DNA from: Tenodera sinensis
Lineage: Eukaryota > Arthropoda > Insecta > Mantodea > Mantidae
Length of the DNA: 64,000 bases
Assembly: GCA_030765045.1 (NCBI GenBank)
Contig: CM060969.1
Coordinates: 53,884,716-53,948,715 of the forward strand
Direction of reading: 5' to 3'
In this document: positions 25,732-38,434 of the stretch, in pieces
Layout: every line of letters begins with the position of its first letter
How positions within the stretch are numbered: the stretch's first letter is position 1
The notes under the pieces: model-generated
What the model was told of the DNA's origin: nothing
The model's input: the letters and a program-made list of their open reading frames with translations, nothing else
Database searches by the model: none
Made by a program: the position numbers and the translations under genes

Positions 25732-26332
25732 CTGTTGAGGCCTATTGACTGCAGTTCCACAGGACTTTCGTCTGTGAATAAGTCGTATGAATGTTTTGTA
25801 TGTGCCTGTGGATTTTCTTCTGCAAATCCAACATCAATCAGTCTTCAATCTTTTGTTGAATTTTAGGTTGTCTCTAATATTCTTTGCAGTAGTAATAGGC
25901 TTTACTGGTTCTTTATGAACAACCTTTCCCCAATCTGTAGAATGGATGTATCGCCTACTTTTTTACTTTGGGTTTGCATGTCTTCTGAAACGGTCAGTTT
26001 CTTCACTACACTCCTTATTCGTGTCACCTGATTCACAGCCAAATACCTAACTCTGTCCTTAATCTTAGGAGTAATTTTTGTTTGTTGACCAAGTCTTTAA
26101 GTGTCTGTAATGCCGCCATCGTCTCGTCCTGCCCATTTTCGACCGTACATCTGTCAAATTTCAAAGTTTGACTGATTTCTTTTATTGCCATGTCGGACTG
26201 ATAAAGATATGAATTTTAGACGTTACATGCTCTCGTTGGACAGGTGACATCTTCAACAATCGATAAATAAGTGTTAGTGATACTGAACGTCGCTCTATGA
26301 AATGATGAAACAATCCACCATTGTTATCTGCG
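25732..26332. other. No gene recognised
   Basis: Nothing identifiable. Confidence 0.4.
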
Positions 26333-26527
26333 TAAAGGGTAAAGGGTACAGACACCGAGAGGGACACCTCGCTCACTTCGATCTACACATATCTATTATG
26401 GCTGTCACTCCCTGGAGGCAAAGATGAATTGAGGGAACCGAAAGTGCCACAGAGGGTCAGAGACAGACCACAGAGACGTGCAGAGGTCTCCAACAAGTGC
26501 TGAGATTTCTTCATCCCGGCGCCAGGC
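26333..26527 (+). repeat. Family C copy
   Basis: Begins AAAGGGTAAAGGGTA and closely follows 39592-39797: CTCGCTCACTTCGATCTACA, GAGGGAACCGAAAG, ACCACAGAGACG and CAACAAGTGCTGAGAT. Confidence 0.85.
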
Positions 26528-26734
26528 CCCGCAAAGCAGCCATCACACCGCGGGTCCAGTATTGCACTGAGCGTCCCCCTCCACCTCCAGACGGAGGACA
26601 AGGGCCGGCCAAACACCACCTAGCGCCGAGAACAGTAGTTACCGTGCGCAATCAACCTCGCCATCCGCCTGCCAACACCACATGCCTGAAAATACACTTG
26701 AAAGATAAGGAAATGAAAATTATGGAAAGGAAAG

Positions 26735-26873
26735 CGTGTTGTGAAATACTGCACCCCAGTATTCGCCTAAGTGACACAGAAAAACCCATGTTATGTTGCG
26801 CAACCACGGGGATCAAACCCGCGACCTCCCGAATGCGGGCACAGACGTTACCGCCTGAGCCACCCCTCGGTAC
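26735..26873 (-). mobile_element. tRNA-derived SINE (family S2)
   Basis: The minus-strand head starts near 26873 with GAGGGGTGGCTCAGGCGGTA (A-box region) and GGTTTGATCCC (B box), followed by a body with TTAGGCGAATACTGGGGTGC. It shares that body segment with 19295-19435. The region 26528-26734 between it and family C is unassigned. Confidence 0.75.
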
Positions 26874-27371
26874 TATTGTAATCTGACACATGGATCATAA
26901 ATTTCTCACCCCGGTGAGAAACCTTTGGTTTGAAGTAACCTTGTGAATAAAAATATTTTGCGTGCAGTGGGTATGAAACAATGAACTCTACATATTAAGA
27001 AACTAGCATATTTGAAAGTCTGACATAACTTTTAAGAAATGAAAAAGGAAAAATGGCGTAAAGAGACGAAAAAAGACGGTCCAATTTGCAATACTACTTC
27101 TTCACGTAAATGCTGCTAACACAATATGCGAATGAAAACTGTTCCGGCTGCTACCTTGGCAGGTGTAACCAATGGCAATAATAACATACGAGCGTGAAAG
27201 TGCGCGTGTTTCAAAATATTACTGTTATATTATTCCATCTGCAAAAGATGCAGTAGGAGTGAGAAACCTTCGAACCACTCTGTAGTATTCCTTGTTACAT
27301 ACTCAAGTGTTCATGTTCCCATATTAGATATCTGTATGTGTCTTACTAAAATACAAAATTTTGCCAAAAGT
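26874..27371. other. No gene recognised
   Basis: Nothing identifiable; ends in a GA-rich tract (27371-27424). Confidence 0.4.
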
Positions 27372-27424
27372 AGAGAGAGGAAGAGAGACAGAGAGAGAGG
27401 GGGAGGGAGAGGGAAGGGAGGGAG
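27371..27424. repeat. GA-rich polypurine tract
   Basis: AGAGAGAGG- and GGGAGGGAGAGG-type units. Confidence 0.9.
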
Positions 27425-27481
27425 CAGACAGTTCACTTTCCTGTTAGCCAATAGAATGTGAGTCGTCACATACTTATGACT

Positions 27482-27680
27482 AAAGATGAAACAATTCCTT
27501 CAATGAAGGCGAGATTGGCTACACATAAACCATATACTGCAACTGGCCCTGTGCTTTGCAAACGGTCATAGGTCAAGAGAAGGTTCCAGGTGCACAAGTA
27601 AATACAGAGAACCCTCTCCCTAAGACGTGTGCGTTGACGTTACGCTGCTGTCTTGGTTAAGGAGGAATTGTTTCATCTTT
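27482..27680. mobile_element. MITE with 18-bp TIRs and 10-bp target duplication
   Basis: A 199-bp segment whose ends are perfect 18-bp inverted repeats: AAAGATGAAACAATTCCT at 27482-27499 and its complement at 27663-27680. It is flanked by the direct repeat ACTTATGACT (27472-27481 and 27681-27690). No coding capacity. A 9-10 bp duplication fits Mutator-like (MULE) transposition better than hAT (8 bp) or Tc1/mariner (TA), but the TIR is short for a MULE. Confidence 0.85.
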
Positions 27681-27797
27681 ACTTATGACTGTTATTTATA
27701 ATTGTGTTTATTTACCATACAGAGCTTAAATTAGTAAACAGTTGGTGTTAAAAGATTGGTATTCTATGTCATTAACATAGCAATATAGCAAGAGTTA

Positions 27798-28335
27798 AAT
27801 GGTGCAATGGCTTTTAGCAATGAATGTAGTGGCGAGTCAAAGGGTGTGCACGATTGTTAAAAGAAGCATCAATAAGGAAGACAGAGCTCAACTCAATTAC
27901 ATAAATACTCAATAGGTTACTGCTAAATCGTGTGGTGAAGGTAGAGCAAGTGCGTCTCATATTTGCGGAGGGTCAAGAAAATCTCATTCCAGTGGTGCTT
28001 TAATATTTGTGTCGCCTAGAAAATACATTGGGCCTCCAAAGAGATCACGAATTTTTAGTGACTTTTGACAAGGACGCTGTCTGAAGAACTATATAGGAGT
28101 TTTATAACCAAGGTGCATTTCCAATTAGTTTCTTAGAACTAAACTATCATATACTGGTCTTCAGTTCATCTACTTACAAGATCAGGGGCTCTAATGATCT
28201 AGCTATCGAAGCCTATTCACTTACTCACTTGAAGGATCAGAATTCAGGTACAGAAGGACAAATGATGGACATCAAATTTTAATGGAGTGGAGTGTCATTG
28301 TTGCGACAAGGATACAGTATTATAAAATGTAGTTC
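27798..28335 (+). pseudogene. Tc1/mariner-type transposase N-terminal region (decayed)
   Basis: Plus-strand translation in three shifting frames gives LIFVSPRKYIGPPKRSR, then FDKDAVxRTIxEFYNQGAFP, then GSEFRYRRTNDGHQILMEW followed by VIVATRIQYYK. This order resembles the N-terminal DNA-binding region of a transposase-like protein common in insect genomes (a segment like DFDKxxLRRTIxEFY, then GFKYKK followed by LMERxDIVAxR) that precedes a DDE endonuclease. No DDE region follows. Stops and frameshifts are frequent. The exact family is uncertain; the match is from memory of conserved motifs. Confidence 0.55.
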
Positions 28336-29533
28336 AATTAGATTAACACAACAGTTAATTCATAAGCTACAATTGTGCAATGGAAAACATTTACACATTA
28401 TGCAAGTATGCATGTTAAAATTTTGAATTTAATTGCAAAATTATAGAAGTTTGGAAAATTCAGCTAGGGCTGTTCTAAAGCAGATAAAATTGCATGGTCT
28501 AGGACGTGTATGAGTGAAAGGGAAACATGAAACAGCGAGTGTAACGATGTGGCAATGCACACGTGGCACACAAACACATCTCATCCCCCAAAGAGCAGAA
28601 TTCTTTCCCCACTTGAAAAATATAATATTCGTCGAGTTTATGATTATTGTTTTGCAGTATAGCTTGACGGCTTATCTACCAGTATAAACATGAAATAGAA
28701 GTATTTCTGGAGCCAGAGTCTACAATTCCTTGTAACATAATTGCCCAGTATGCCAAAGTGTGCAATAAATTAGTATCTTATTTTTATTTTAGGCATTTTA
28801 AGACAGCGGGATAAGAAATAACGTCTGCCTGTAGCATTTTGTTCTGACCTAAAAAAAGTAATAAGAATACGAGTACTTACAGGTATTTTAAAAGGAGGAT
28901 TATGGATCATGTATATTTGTGAGATATATGAAATAAGTTGTTTCTATAGGGCAAAAGGCGAAAATGTGTCATCATAAACTGACCAAGTTTGTTTATTTTA
29001 ATATCATGGTTATATCAGTCATTGGAATCTAATCATCTTAGATAAAATGAAAACGGCTTAGGAAGTCAAGTCGCAGTATAATATGCCCACTCAGAATTAG
29101 AGCATAAGTTGGGACCACTAAACTGTTTTGCTTCTATGTATTCACACCTCAAGGTGTTACCTGCTTGCCTAGGTAGTAGAAGGTCATTGGCCTTGAAGAA
29201 ATCATTTGAAGTTGCGATGCAAGATTCGTTACCGCAAGGTCTGCCCACTCTGAGTTATGCCAAGCAAAATTATGAGTCCACAAATCAATCAAATACTAAT
29301 GTAATATTGTTACTAACATTGTCGTTTCCTTAATTACCGATTCCTTTACAGTGCCAAAAATGTAACACAGACGGGGATGCAAGGGCTGTCGAAGGAGGGA
29401 ATGATTATAGAAAGAGCACTGAAATATTGGTTTCGGGTCTTCAAATTAGATTAAAATAATTCGTTAAGGCAGTGTGTAGAGTAAGAGAAAACGATTCTAG
29501 GGAATTTGAATGGATTAGTAGCATCCAAAACAA

Positions 29534-29536
<3 letters not shown>
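28336..29536. other. No gene recognised
   Basis: AT-rich; nothing identifiable. Confidence 0.4.

Positions 29537-29575
<39 letters not shown>
29537..29575. repeat. A39 run
   Basis: Uninterrupted 39-nt adenine run followed by a short tandem duplication of AGAGGAGCAGTGA. It may be a retroposon tail or the seed of slippage; no body with target duplications was defined. Confidence 0.95.
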
Positions 29576-29579
<4 letters not shown>

Positions 29580-29589
29580 GAGGAGCAGT

Positions 29590-30045
29590 GACAGAGGAGC
29601 AGTGAATAATCGTAATACCGTTTGGAAAATAATAAGTAAGAGATTTGAGGTCATAGCAGTCCAGAAACATTTTTGGTGGGATCATGGAAAAAAGATCTGT
29701 GGTAGATTATGTTCTATTGTATTACCTACACATACGAGTGTAATGAAGCAAACAGAAAAAGTGAGACATAAGGTAAACAACGAACAAAGGGAGGTATTAG
29801 ACTCATTAAAAACTGGTGCTTGGAGGTTGAGGGGATTAAGAAAGTGCATCCAACAGAGCCAGTGTCTAATTTATGTAGGGAAGGAAGATCTCGAGCATAT
29901 ACTCACTCATACATAGTATTTGAATGCCAAAGAAGAGTCATAGAGAGGAAAGAATTTTTGGAGCAGAAATGCGGTAAGCTGGATAGGAGAACATCATTAA
30001 GGGTTATTTTTACAAAAGATGGCAGGAGCTTAGGTTAGTTTTCAA
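29590..30045 (+). pseudogene. LINE 3'-end fragment (C-terminal zinc-knuckle-like region)
   Basis: The plus-strand frame 29506-29916 enters the fragment after the A run. It reads SLKTGAWRLRGLRKCIQQSQ, then CLIYVGKEDLEHIL. The next frame continues with a conserved-looking IERKEFLEQKCGKLDRRTSL segment. Many insect LINEs end with a segment of the form LRTGxxRLRGxxKW, then CPxCxxxEDxxHxLxxC, then EFLxRKW. Here one knuckle Cys is replaced and the reading frame shifts at about 29910. The RT domain is absent (5' truncated). The frame's N-terminal poly-Lys is the A run and is not part of the protein. Confidence 0.6.
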
Positions 30046-30059
30046 GTAAAGTTAAGAAG

Positions 30060-30885
30060 AAATCTGATGTGCTACACTCACATTACTTTCTCTACTCTTA
30101 TACTAACCATTCTTACAAACTCTTATTCCTATATCTTCTCCGCATTAGTTGAGACAGATATTTGCAGAAAATATTTTGTTGTTTATTTCCTTGTAGGCGC
30201 AAGGAGAATATGAGAACACAGAAGACTGAGCGATAGTCAAATCTTTTAAAGCTTTAAGCTTCCGTTCTCTTTGCACGACTAACATAAAAAATGAACAACG
30301 ATGTACTTGACAAAAGTTAAGTTTTCCGAAATCGAAACAAATAACAAGGAATATCTCCGAAATAATTCACCGTATTCGGAGATAAATCGTGTATTTTAGC
30401 AAGATCTACATGTTTTCTGTAGCAAGATTTGGTCTATCTCTAACGGTTTATTAGTTATGCAGAAATCATCCAGAGTAAATATGATTACAGGGGCTATAGC
30501 CATAAAATTCAAGATATATATTTCATTTGTCATAAAAAATCTCAAACAGGCAGTTTAATCAAAATCGTTAGTCATTTTCAAGAAAATCAACATTTTCGAA
30601 AAAAAATTTCCATGTAAAAGGTAGTTTACGTTAGAGGAATTTTCTTCAAAATCTTCATGTTCCATACTTGAAAGACATTAAACTTAAATACCAACTTCGG
30701 TTTTTAACCGACTTTTCGTTTTTGAATTACGTTGTCCGCAAGCCGCCAGACAGACGCGGACCTTTTTCTGAAAATAATCTTTGTGGATTCAGGGGGCCTC
30801 AAAATATGTATTTCCGGTGAAACCTCGACATCGAATTTTTGGGCGGAATACTTCCTAGTAGAGAAAGTGAAAATGGAAGCGGTAT
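30060..30885 (-). repeat. Family X, full-length reverse copy
   Basis: Runs from the terminal hairpin region and ACTTTCTCTACT (about 30089-30100) to AGTAGAGAAAGT (about 30857-30868). The two 12-bp termini are exact inverted repeats. The GT segment is unexpanded. This copy and 7086-7930 define the family length. Confidence 0.9.
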
Positions 30886-31140
30886 ATATGAAGACATTTA
30901 AGTCAAGGCTTTCTTTAATAGCTGTTACTGCCTTATAATGGCTATAGAGAATTATAAAATGCGTGTAGAAGCAATTATGTTGCGCATGATGGGCTAAAAG
31001 CCCAGTTATATCATGCTCATTAGCTTAGGACAAATAAATAAGTACCTACATAAATAAATTACCGACACAAATATCTTTACGTCAACATCTACCGTCTATA
31101 TATGATAATACCTGTGCTAAGTTAACTAAGTTATACATAG
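30886..31140. other. No gene recognised
   Basis: Short spacer. Confidence 0.4.
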
Positions 31141-31145
31141 AGAAA

Positions 31146-31221
31146 CCTTCCTCTTCCTCTTCTGCTTCCACTTCCTCCTCCGCTTCCTCCTCTTCTTCCT
31201 ACTCTTCCTCTTCCTCCTCTC

Positions 31222-31255
<34 letters not shown>

Positions 31256-31259
31256 CTCT

Positions 31260-31290
<31 letters not shown>

Positions 31291-31310
31291 TTTCTTCTTC
31301 TTCTTTACTT
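31146..31310. repeat. CCT/CTT polypyrimidine tract
   Basis: Imperfect TCC/TTC triplet array of about 165 bp; potential triplex-forming mirror repeat. Confidence 0.95.
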
Positions 31311-32543
31311 CAGGGATTTGGCACTTCTGCTTTTTCTGTCTTCACATTCCAACAATTTACTCCCACCTTCTTCTACATTTCACATCTCTTCTCCCACGAG
31401 GATTGTATCTAATTATTAAAAGGAGTATTCTTGCATCAGTCATTCTATTCACGTGTTCTTCTCAGTTCTCAGCATTTTCTTCTATTTTATCTTGTAATTT
31501 TATATACCTAATTCCTTCCTCAATTGTTCATAAAAATCTAATTCCTGCAGCATTATTTTTGTGTTTTTATGGACCTATATCAGTCTGAATACACTCGTCT
31601 AAAGGAAGGAAACCCTGACAGAAAATCCTGGCCCCACAGATTGGAGGTTGGTACCCCTTCCACGCAAAAGAAATATTACCCATAATCTTCGCAAAGGAAA
31701 GCTGTCCGAAAGTTATAGAAAACCACTGGTATTAATTGTTCATATATATATATATTTCATCCAGGTCTACTTTAATAACAAGACAGAACAAATTAGAATC
31801 ATTCCCTACTCAGAAACTGGAAGTAGAATGGAAACCTATGCTAATGAAAATCAGTACAAACAGTTTAAAATCTAGTCGAATACTTATTTCTGAAGTCAAA
31901 GCTATCAACATCACAGCACAAGTTAAAGGGGTTTCTATAAATGAAATAATAAAAGTATATACAAAAGCACATTGATTACAAGTAAAATAATCTGGTTTAA
32001 AGTATAAACCATTATTTAATATGTGAGCGAAATTATTTCTTGAACTAATCTTTGTTTGATCCTGATATACTCGTATGTTCTATTGTAAAGCATAGATGTT
32101 TTTTGCGGATCGCAGAATTGCCATTGCCTTTATTGTGTTTAGGATTCTCTTGATACACAAAACCAAACTCCACCCTCTCCCTATATATGTACGTTGTTTC
32201 CGGTGGGTGTTCTGCACGGCCGTACAGTTGGGAATTTAACGCCTGTGTACATTTTATTCAGCTCACCAAAACAGTGTCAGAATTTTAACTACCTGTCGTT
32301 CACAGCAAGCACGAAGAGTTTTTTTCAAAATTGGATCAAGCTCTTTGCGAGAAAGCCGCACATTGGGACCGCTTGTGGTTTTATAGTTCACCATGGAGAG
32401 GAAGCGGTTTTAATTACTGCATAGAGACCTTTCTCACCGCGGTCTCCAACACACTAGTAATCATGTCTGTAGGCAAAGATTTAAACACTTCACCAACCAG
32501 TGCACTTGCCATTGAACTATTGAACTAATACGCGAGCTACATT
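31311..32543. other. No gene recognised
   Basis: Nothing identifiable. Confidence 0.4.
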
Positions 32544-32544
32544 T

Positions 32545-32670
32545 TTACTTTTTACTTTCTCTATTACGTATAGTAAGTAGAGAAAGAATTGTATTCCATA
32601 CAAAAATTTGATGCCGAGATTTAATGGGAAATATATGTTTTGAGGTCCCCTGAATCAAAAAAAAAAAAGT

Positions 32671-32709
<39 letters not shown>

Positions 32710-33645
32710 AATGTGCTGTGGGCAGCTAAGTCAAAAGTGAGAAGTATGTGAAAATCCGTATTTGAGTTGAATATATTTCAAGGATGCGACACGAAGACTT
32801 TGAAGAAAATTCCTCCATCCTAAACTACTCTTTACATGGACAATATTTCGAAAATTTTTATTTTCTCAAAAATGGATTTTGTTTAAAATGGCATATAGGT
32901 ATTTAAGATATTTTTATAGCAAACGAAATGTATATTTTGAATTCTCTGTCTATAATCCCTGTAGTCCTGTTTACTCTTGATCACTTTTGCATAATGTAAG
33001 CCGTAAAAGATAGCTCAAATCTTACTATACATACAAAAACTGTAGATCTCTTTACACGGAGTTTTTATCAGATGACATTTTTTTTGTGAAGTGAACAATT
33101 TTGAAAATATTCATTGTTATTTGTCAGAATTTTGCAATATTTATAAACCGTTATCTCTTGGTGTTGCAGCAATTTGACTATCGCTTAGGACCTACTATAT
33201 TCTCCTTGTGCGTATTAGAAAATTAGCTCTGGATTATTTTTGCTTAAATAGTAAGTCATAAGAGATAGAACAAATTTTACTATACAAAGAATGTAAAACT
33301 CGTTAAAATACACTCGTTATGTCCAAGTGAATTTTCTTTGTTAATCCAGTGAAGCGTTTCGGAGATGTTCTTTCTTGTTTGTGTTAGTTATGCAATACTT
33401 ATACTTTTCTCTAATGAAAAGTCGTTATTCATGTTTTCATATCTTAGCCATGCGAATAGACTAGAATCTCAAAGATTTAAAAGATTTGATTATCGTTCTC
33501 TAATCCCATATTCCCCTTGCACCTACAAGGAAATTAACATTTCTGCAAATGTTTATCTTAACTAACACGAAGAAGATATAGAAATAAGAGTTTGTAAGAA
33601 CGGTTAGTACAAGAGTAGAGAAAGTCATGTGAATGCAACACATCA
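32545..33645 (+). repeat. Family X copy with internal duplication
   Basis: Starts in a hairpin CTTTCTCTATTACG...GTAAGTAGAGAAAG (32554-32585) and ends AGTAGAGAAAGTCATGTGAA near 33615-33635. The segment around 32990-33185 (TACTATACA, aaaaTGTAGATC, GTTATTTGT) recurs at about 33225-33400, making this copy longer than the others. A GT array lies at 32671-32708. Confidence 0.85.
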
Positions 33646-34588
33646 TATCTTTAGGGGTATTCTGCTCAAGTTGTACTAATTACATAGGTAAGTGGAGATG
33701 AGCAAAACTGTGTCCACTGAGCAGCCTCCTGGTTATGGACTTGCTGCAGCTACTTCTGAGTTGATCTTCTAGCGTTTATTCGTTCATTTGTGTATTGCTA
33801 ATAAGTAGTGTCTGTTTCTTTGTGTCGCTAATTTCATTCATCAAATAATTATTTGTGGCGTCACTTTTGTTGGTCACTGTGAATTTGAACACCTAAAGCA
33901 AAATTAATTCTAATCGTCCCTAAGTTTTTCACAAATTTTGATATTTTCAAGCAGTTTAAGCCAGGTTACGATAGTTATTAATTTATTTAGGTTAGGTTTT
34001 TTTTATTTCTTTGTATTTGTTTTGTCTACCAGTACATGATACATAGGGAAGGTACTGCATGCTGCCTAGAGTTGCGCTTTACCAAAATTGGTTCGCTAGT
34101 TCTTGTACACTACATAAATGATGTAATAAATGGTAGGATCACAGGTAGTATTGGTAGAGAAAGAAACAAAATACAACGAATAAAAAAATTTAATGAGAAA
34201 TTCAAACATAATGATCACCAAAATCTCTGATAATGAGCTCGGTAGCTGTTATCAAAATAAAATTGTTATCCGGTTCAAAATAACATTACTCGTGATTACC
34301 ATCAGTATCTTCGATCTGAACTGCAGTATACTTAGAGGAGTTCCCAAATGTTTATGAAGACACTAATATTCCGTAGGTTAAGTGGCCCTTTATATCCCCT
34401 CTCTCAGTTTTGAGAAGGTTCGACGTTTCTGGTTTCTCGATGAATCAAAAAAACGTAAACAACGGGATTGATATGGGGAATATACACACCTTAAGTACAG
34501 GTAATGCGGGTAGGTTCTTAATTGAGCAATTCTACCAGGAAAGCTACCGTAGTCTACACTTATGATAGTCTACAGTAGCAATTTTACA
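33646..34588. other. No gene recognised
   Basis: AT-rich; nothing identifiable. Confidence 0.4.
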
Positions 34589-34589
34589 A

Positions 34590-35690
<1,101 letters not shown>

Positions 35691-35710
35691 ATCAAATATG
35701 ACGAGACAAA

Positions 35711-35793
35711 GTTAAGACAAAGAGAGAGAAAGAAAGACAGTGAAACTGAGAGAGAGAGGGGGGAGAGGGAGAGGGAGGGAGGGAGGGAGGGAG
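35711..35793. repeat. (GA)n/(GGGA)n polypurine tract
   Basis: AGAGAGAGAA units running into GGGAGGGAGGGAGGG. Confidence 0.95.
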
Positions 35794-35800
35794 AGCCCTG

Positions 35801-37700
35801 AGTGCATTTGTGTGTATAGGTGTCTGTGAACAGATAGCTCAAAAACGATGAGTCGCAAAATTACCAAATTTGAATACCTTTGATTTGATTTGATTACCAA
35901 TAAACACGTCAGTCATTTTAAGCTAGAAATTTGTTAAAGATTCAACTGTAGCTGGCTGAGATGGTATGCTTCTCCGAAATATAAACGTTTTGAACATAGA
36001 GTGATATTTAACTTTGAAGTTGTGAGCGATCTTGCCTTTTGCTAGGCACGTGCATTCACTCGCCAGATCACTAGGATTTAGCTTTCTAGGGCTTGTCCTA
36101 TTTCTTCCAGGCGCCAAGGTTAAGGCTAAAGTTAGGCTCGAAATCGAGTGTTGTGTACATTTAAATAGTGCTTCGTATTTGGTCTACCAGCAGAAGTTCA
36201 AATCAATTTATATGCAAAATGTATTATTTTTATCACTAAATTCTTTTCGCTTAATTCACAAGAAAAATAAGATTATTAAAACAAATTTAAATACATTTGT
36301 GTGTTTAAAAGAATGCCCAATAACACCACTTGATATTATTCAACTTCTAAAGTGTGGAGCGTAGAATCAAATGTTGGTATAGTTCCTGTATATAGGGAGT
36401 CAATATTACTTAATGTTATCCACTGTAACCGCATCGAGTTTTTAGTTTCATATTTTATGCATTTGATATTCAATAACGCATATGCACTTAACTTCGTTTT
36501 CTGTATGTGAATTTTATATGTAGCGTTTAAAAATGACTGAATAATTTGGCAGGTGTGTGTGGATATTGGCATAACACATGTTTAAAGTTTACGTCTGACA
36601 GTTTCCGCTCTAAATGTAAATATTTTGAACATAACCTCCAAAATAATTATTCTTTATTCTCCTTATCTACCAATTTTCACATTTTCTCTGCCTGTTTTTA
36701 GTGCCCATTTAAAGCAACGAAACCAGGTTAACGAAATGAAACATGCAAATGGGATCAAGTTAAATCTACATGAGATATAGGAACGGTACAAGTGGGAATT
36801 CTCTTACAATGTTGGCCTTTGAGTCAAGTCTCTGAAGTCCTGACTTAATTTTACTGGCTGCAAACAGAACAACTGCTTACAATAGAGAAGGCCGTTGTAA
36901 CCATCGACCGCCCTTGCTTTAGTATTAGCTTGCTTAAGGTTTGTCGCACATAGTCAATACTCTGGTCCATTACATCAAGAAAAGATGTTGGTCTGCTCTT
37001 ACTCAAAAACACACATTGTAAACTTGTCAGTTAAATCGCAAATAACAAACCAATACATGAGGTCTATAACTTGTTTTCGTTTCCTGTACTGGCAGAAGAA
37101 TGTTTATTGCTCTATACATAATAGTAGATATGATTAAATTACTTGAACACGTTTGGTAACAGCAATACTTAAAATTAATATATCACGTGTTGAAAATTTT
37201 CACAAGTTAAATTAAATAAACAATTTTGAAACTTGCGATCTGATATGTTCTATTTTAGTTACCATGACAATGTGTAATGTATACATATATTTTTTTGGCA
37301 TCTCGAAATGTTCAAGTACTCTGGTGTTGCAGAAATATGCCGATTTCGAAACAATGGTTTATGCTCTTAACTGAATGTTAGTCCAAGCCTACACAGTTTC
37401 AACATTTTCCTTGTGTTGACTAGTAGATCAAGCTGACCTGTTTCGTTCTAACGTTTTACATGGGTGAGTTACCAGCCCATCGCAAAACGTCGAACATGGG
37501 GGACCAAGTTGCGTTGTTTATAAGCAACATATATGTTAAGTTTTGAGATATTTTATTGGTTCTTTCATTTTAGTTAGCTGCTATGTTCACCTAAATAAAT
37601 AAAATTCAGATATTTGGAGCTGTCTTACATTGTAAACCAATTATTTTTTGAATAAAACTGTAGTGTTTTTACGGCATATATAGCAAAATGACTTGGATAA
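35801..37700. other. No gene recognised
   Basis: The plus frame 36032-36364 (110 codons) shows no recognisable domain. No shared repeat noticed. Confidence 0.4.
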
Positions 37701-37702
37701 TA

Positions 37703-38434
37703 CTCGGTGATCCCCACCCCCCCCCCCCCACCTACAGCACTTAATATGTTGTGTGGGATGGCAAACTGATCGGTATTCAACCCCTGTCTGCAAATACACG
37801 GTAAATTCATGCGGTAAATTCATCCGTAGAGTCCTTGGTGCGCATCCTACTGCGTTACTTGCGTAGTTTCCAGTTCAGTATTGTTTTCAACAACAGGGCG
37901 ATATGTGCCAGTACAGAGCTGCCCAAATGAGCTCCAGCACACTTTGATGTAAAGGTACGGAATCACCTCAATACATGACCTCATTTGCATACCCAAATTG
38001 ATCGATTGGTAGAGGTGGACCAGTTCCAAGGCCAGCATGGTCACCAAATCTAAGACCTCTCGACTATTTTCTGTGGAGTTGTATGAAGTATATAGCACTC
38101 CTGTAATGTCAGCGAAGGACCTCATGGCCCATGTCCGCAGTGCGATTGAAAATCTTCCAAGACAATCGCACGTATGGGTCATGTGTATGAGGCTCACCAC
38201 CACCGATATAGTCTCTGCAATGATATCGGAGGTACACAGTTCGAAACCCGTTCGTAATGTAGACAGTTCATTGTTGGATTTGCTGACGAAATGTGATCGT
38301 ACATCCATCTCACAGTTCGTTACGCTACACCATCCAAACCGTACATTTCTGGACAGGGGTTACTATTTGAGAACCGATCAGTTTGACGTCCCGCACAACA
38401 TACTAAGCGTTGTCGATGTTTTTGGGACACCCTG
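37703..38434 (+). mobile_element. Mariner-like element (copy 2)
   Basis: Bounded by TA (37701-37702 and 38435-38436). The right inverted repeat is well kept and ends GTTTTTGGGACACCCTG. The left one is damaged, with an expanded C run where the family has CCCAAAAAA. In the plus direction the remaining transposase reads a damaged catalytic box (AWSPNLRPLDYFLW, 38030-38072, in a frame different from the long open one). It continues through the 148-codon frame 38037-38483 with TPVMSAKDLMAHVRSAIENL. The DYFLW context marks the third catalytic Asp of the Tc1/mariner DDD/E enzymes. The N-terminal two thirds is missing, so it cannot be autonomous. Confidence 0.85.

Noticed and set aside
29506..29916. 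136-codon gene starting before the A39 run
   Set aside because: The N-terminal poly-Lys is the A run and the rest is a frameshifted LINE C-terminus.
32554..32585. Short palindrome as a transcription terminator or tRNA-like element
   Set aside because: It is the conserved terminal stem of family X and recurs with the family.
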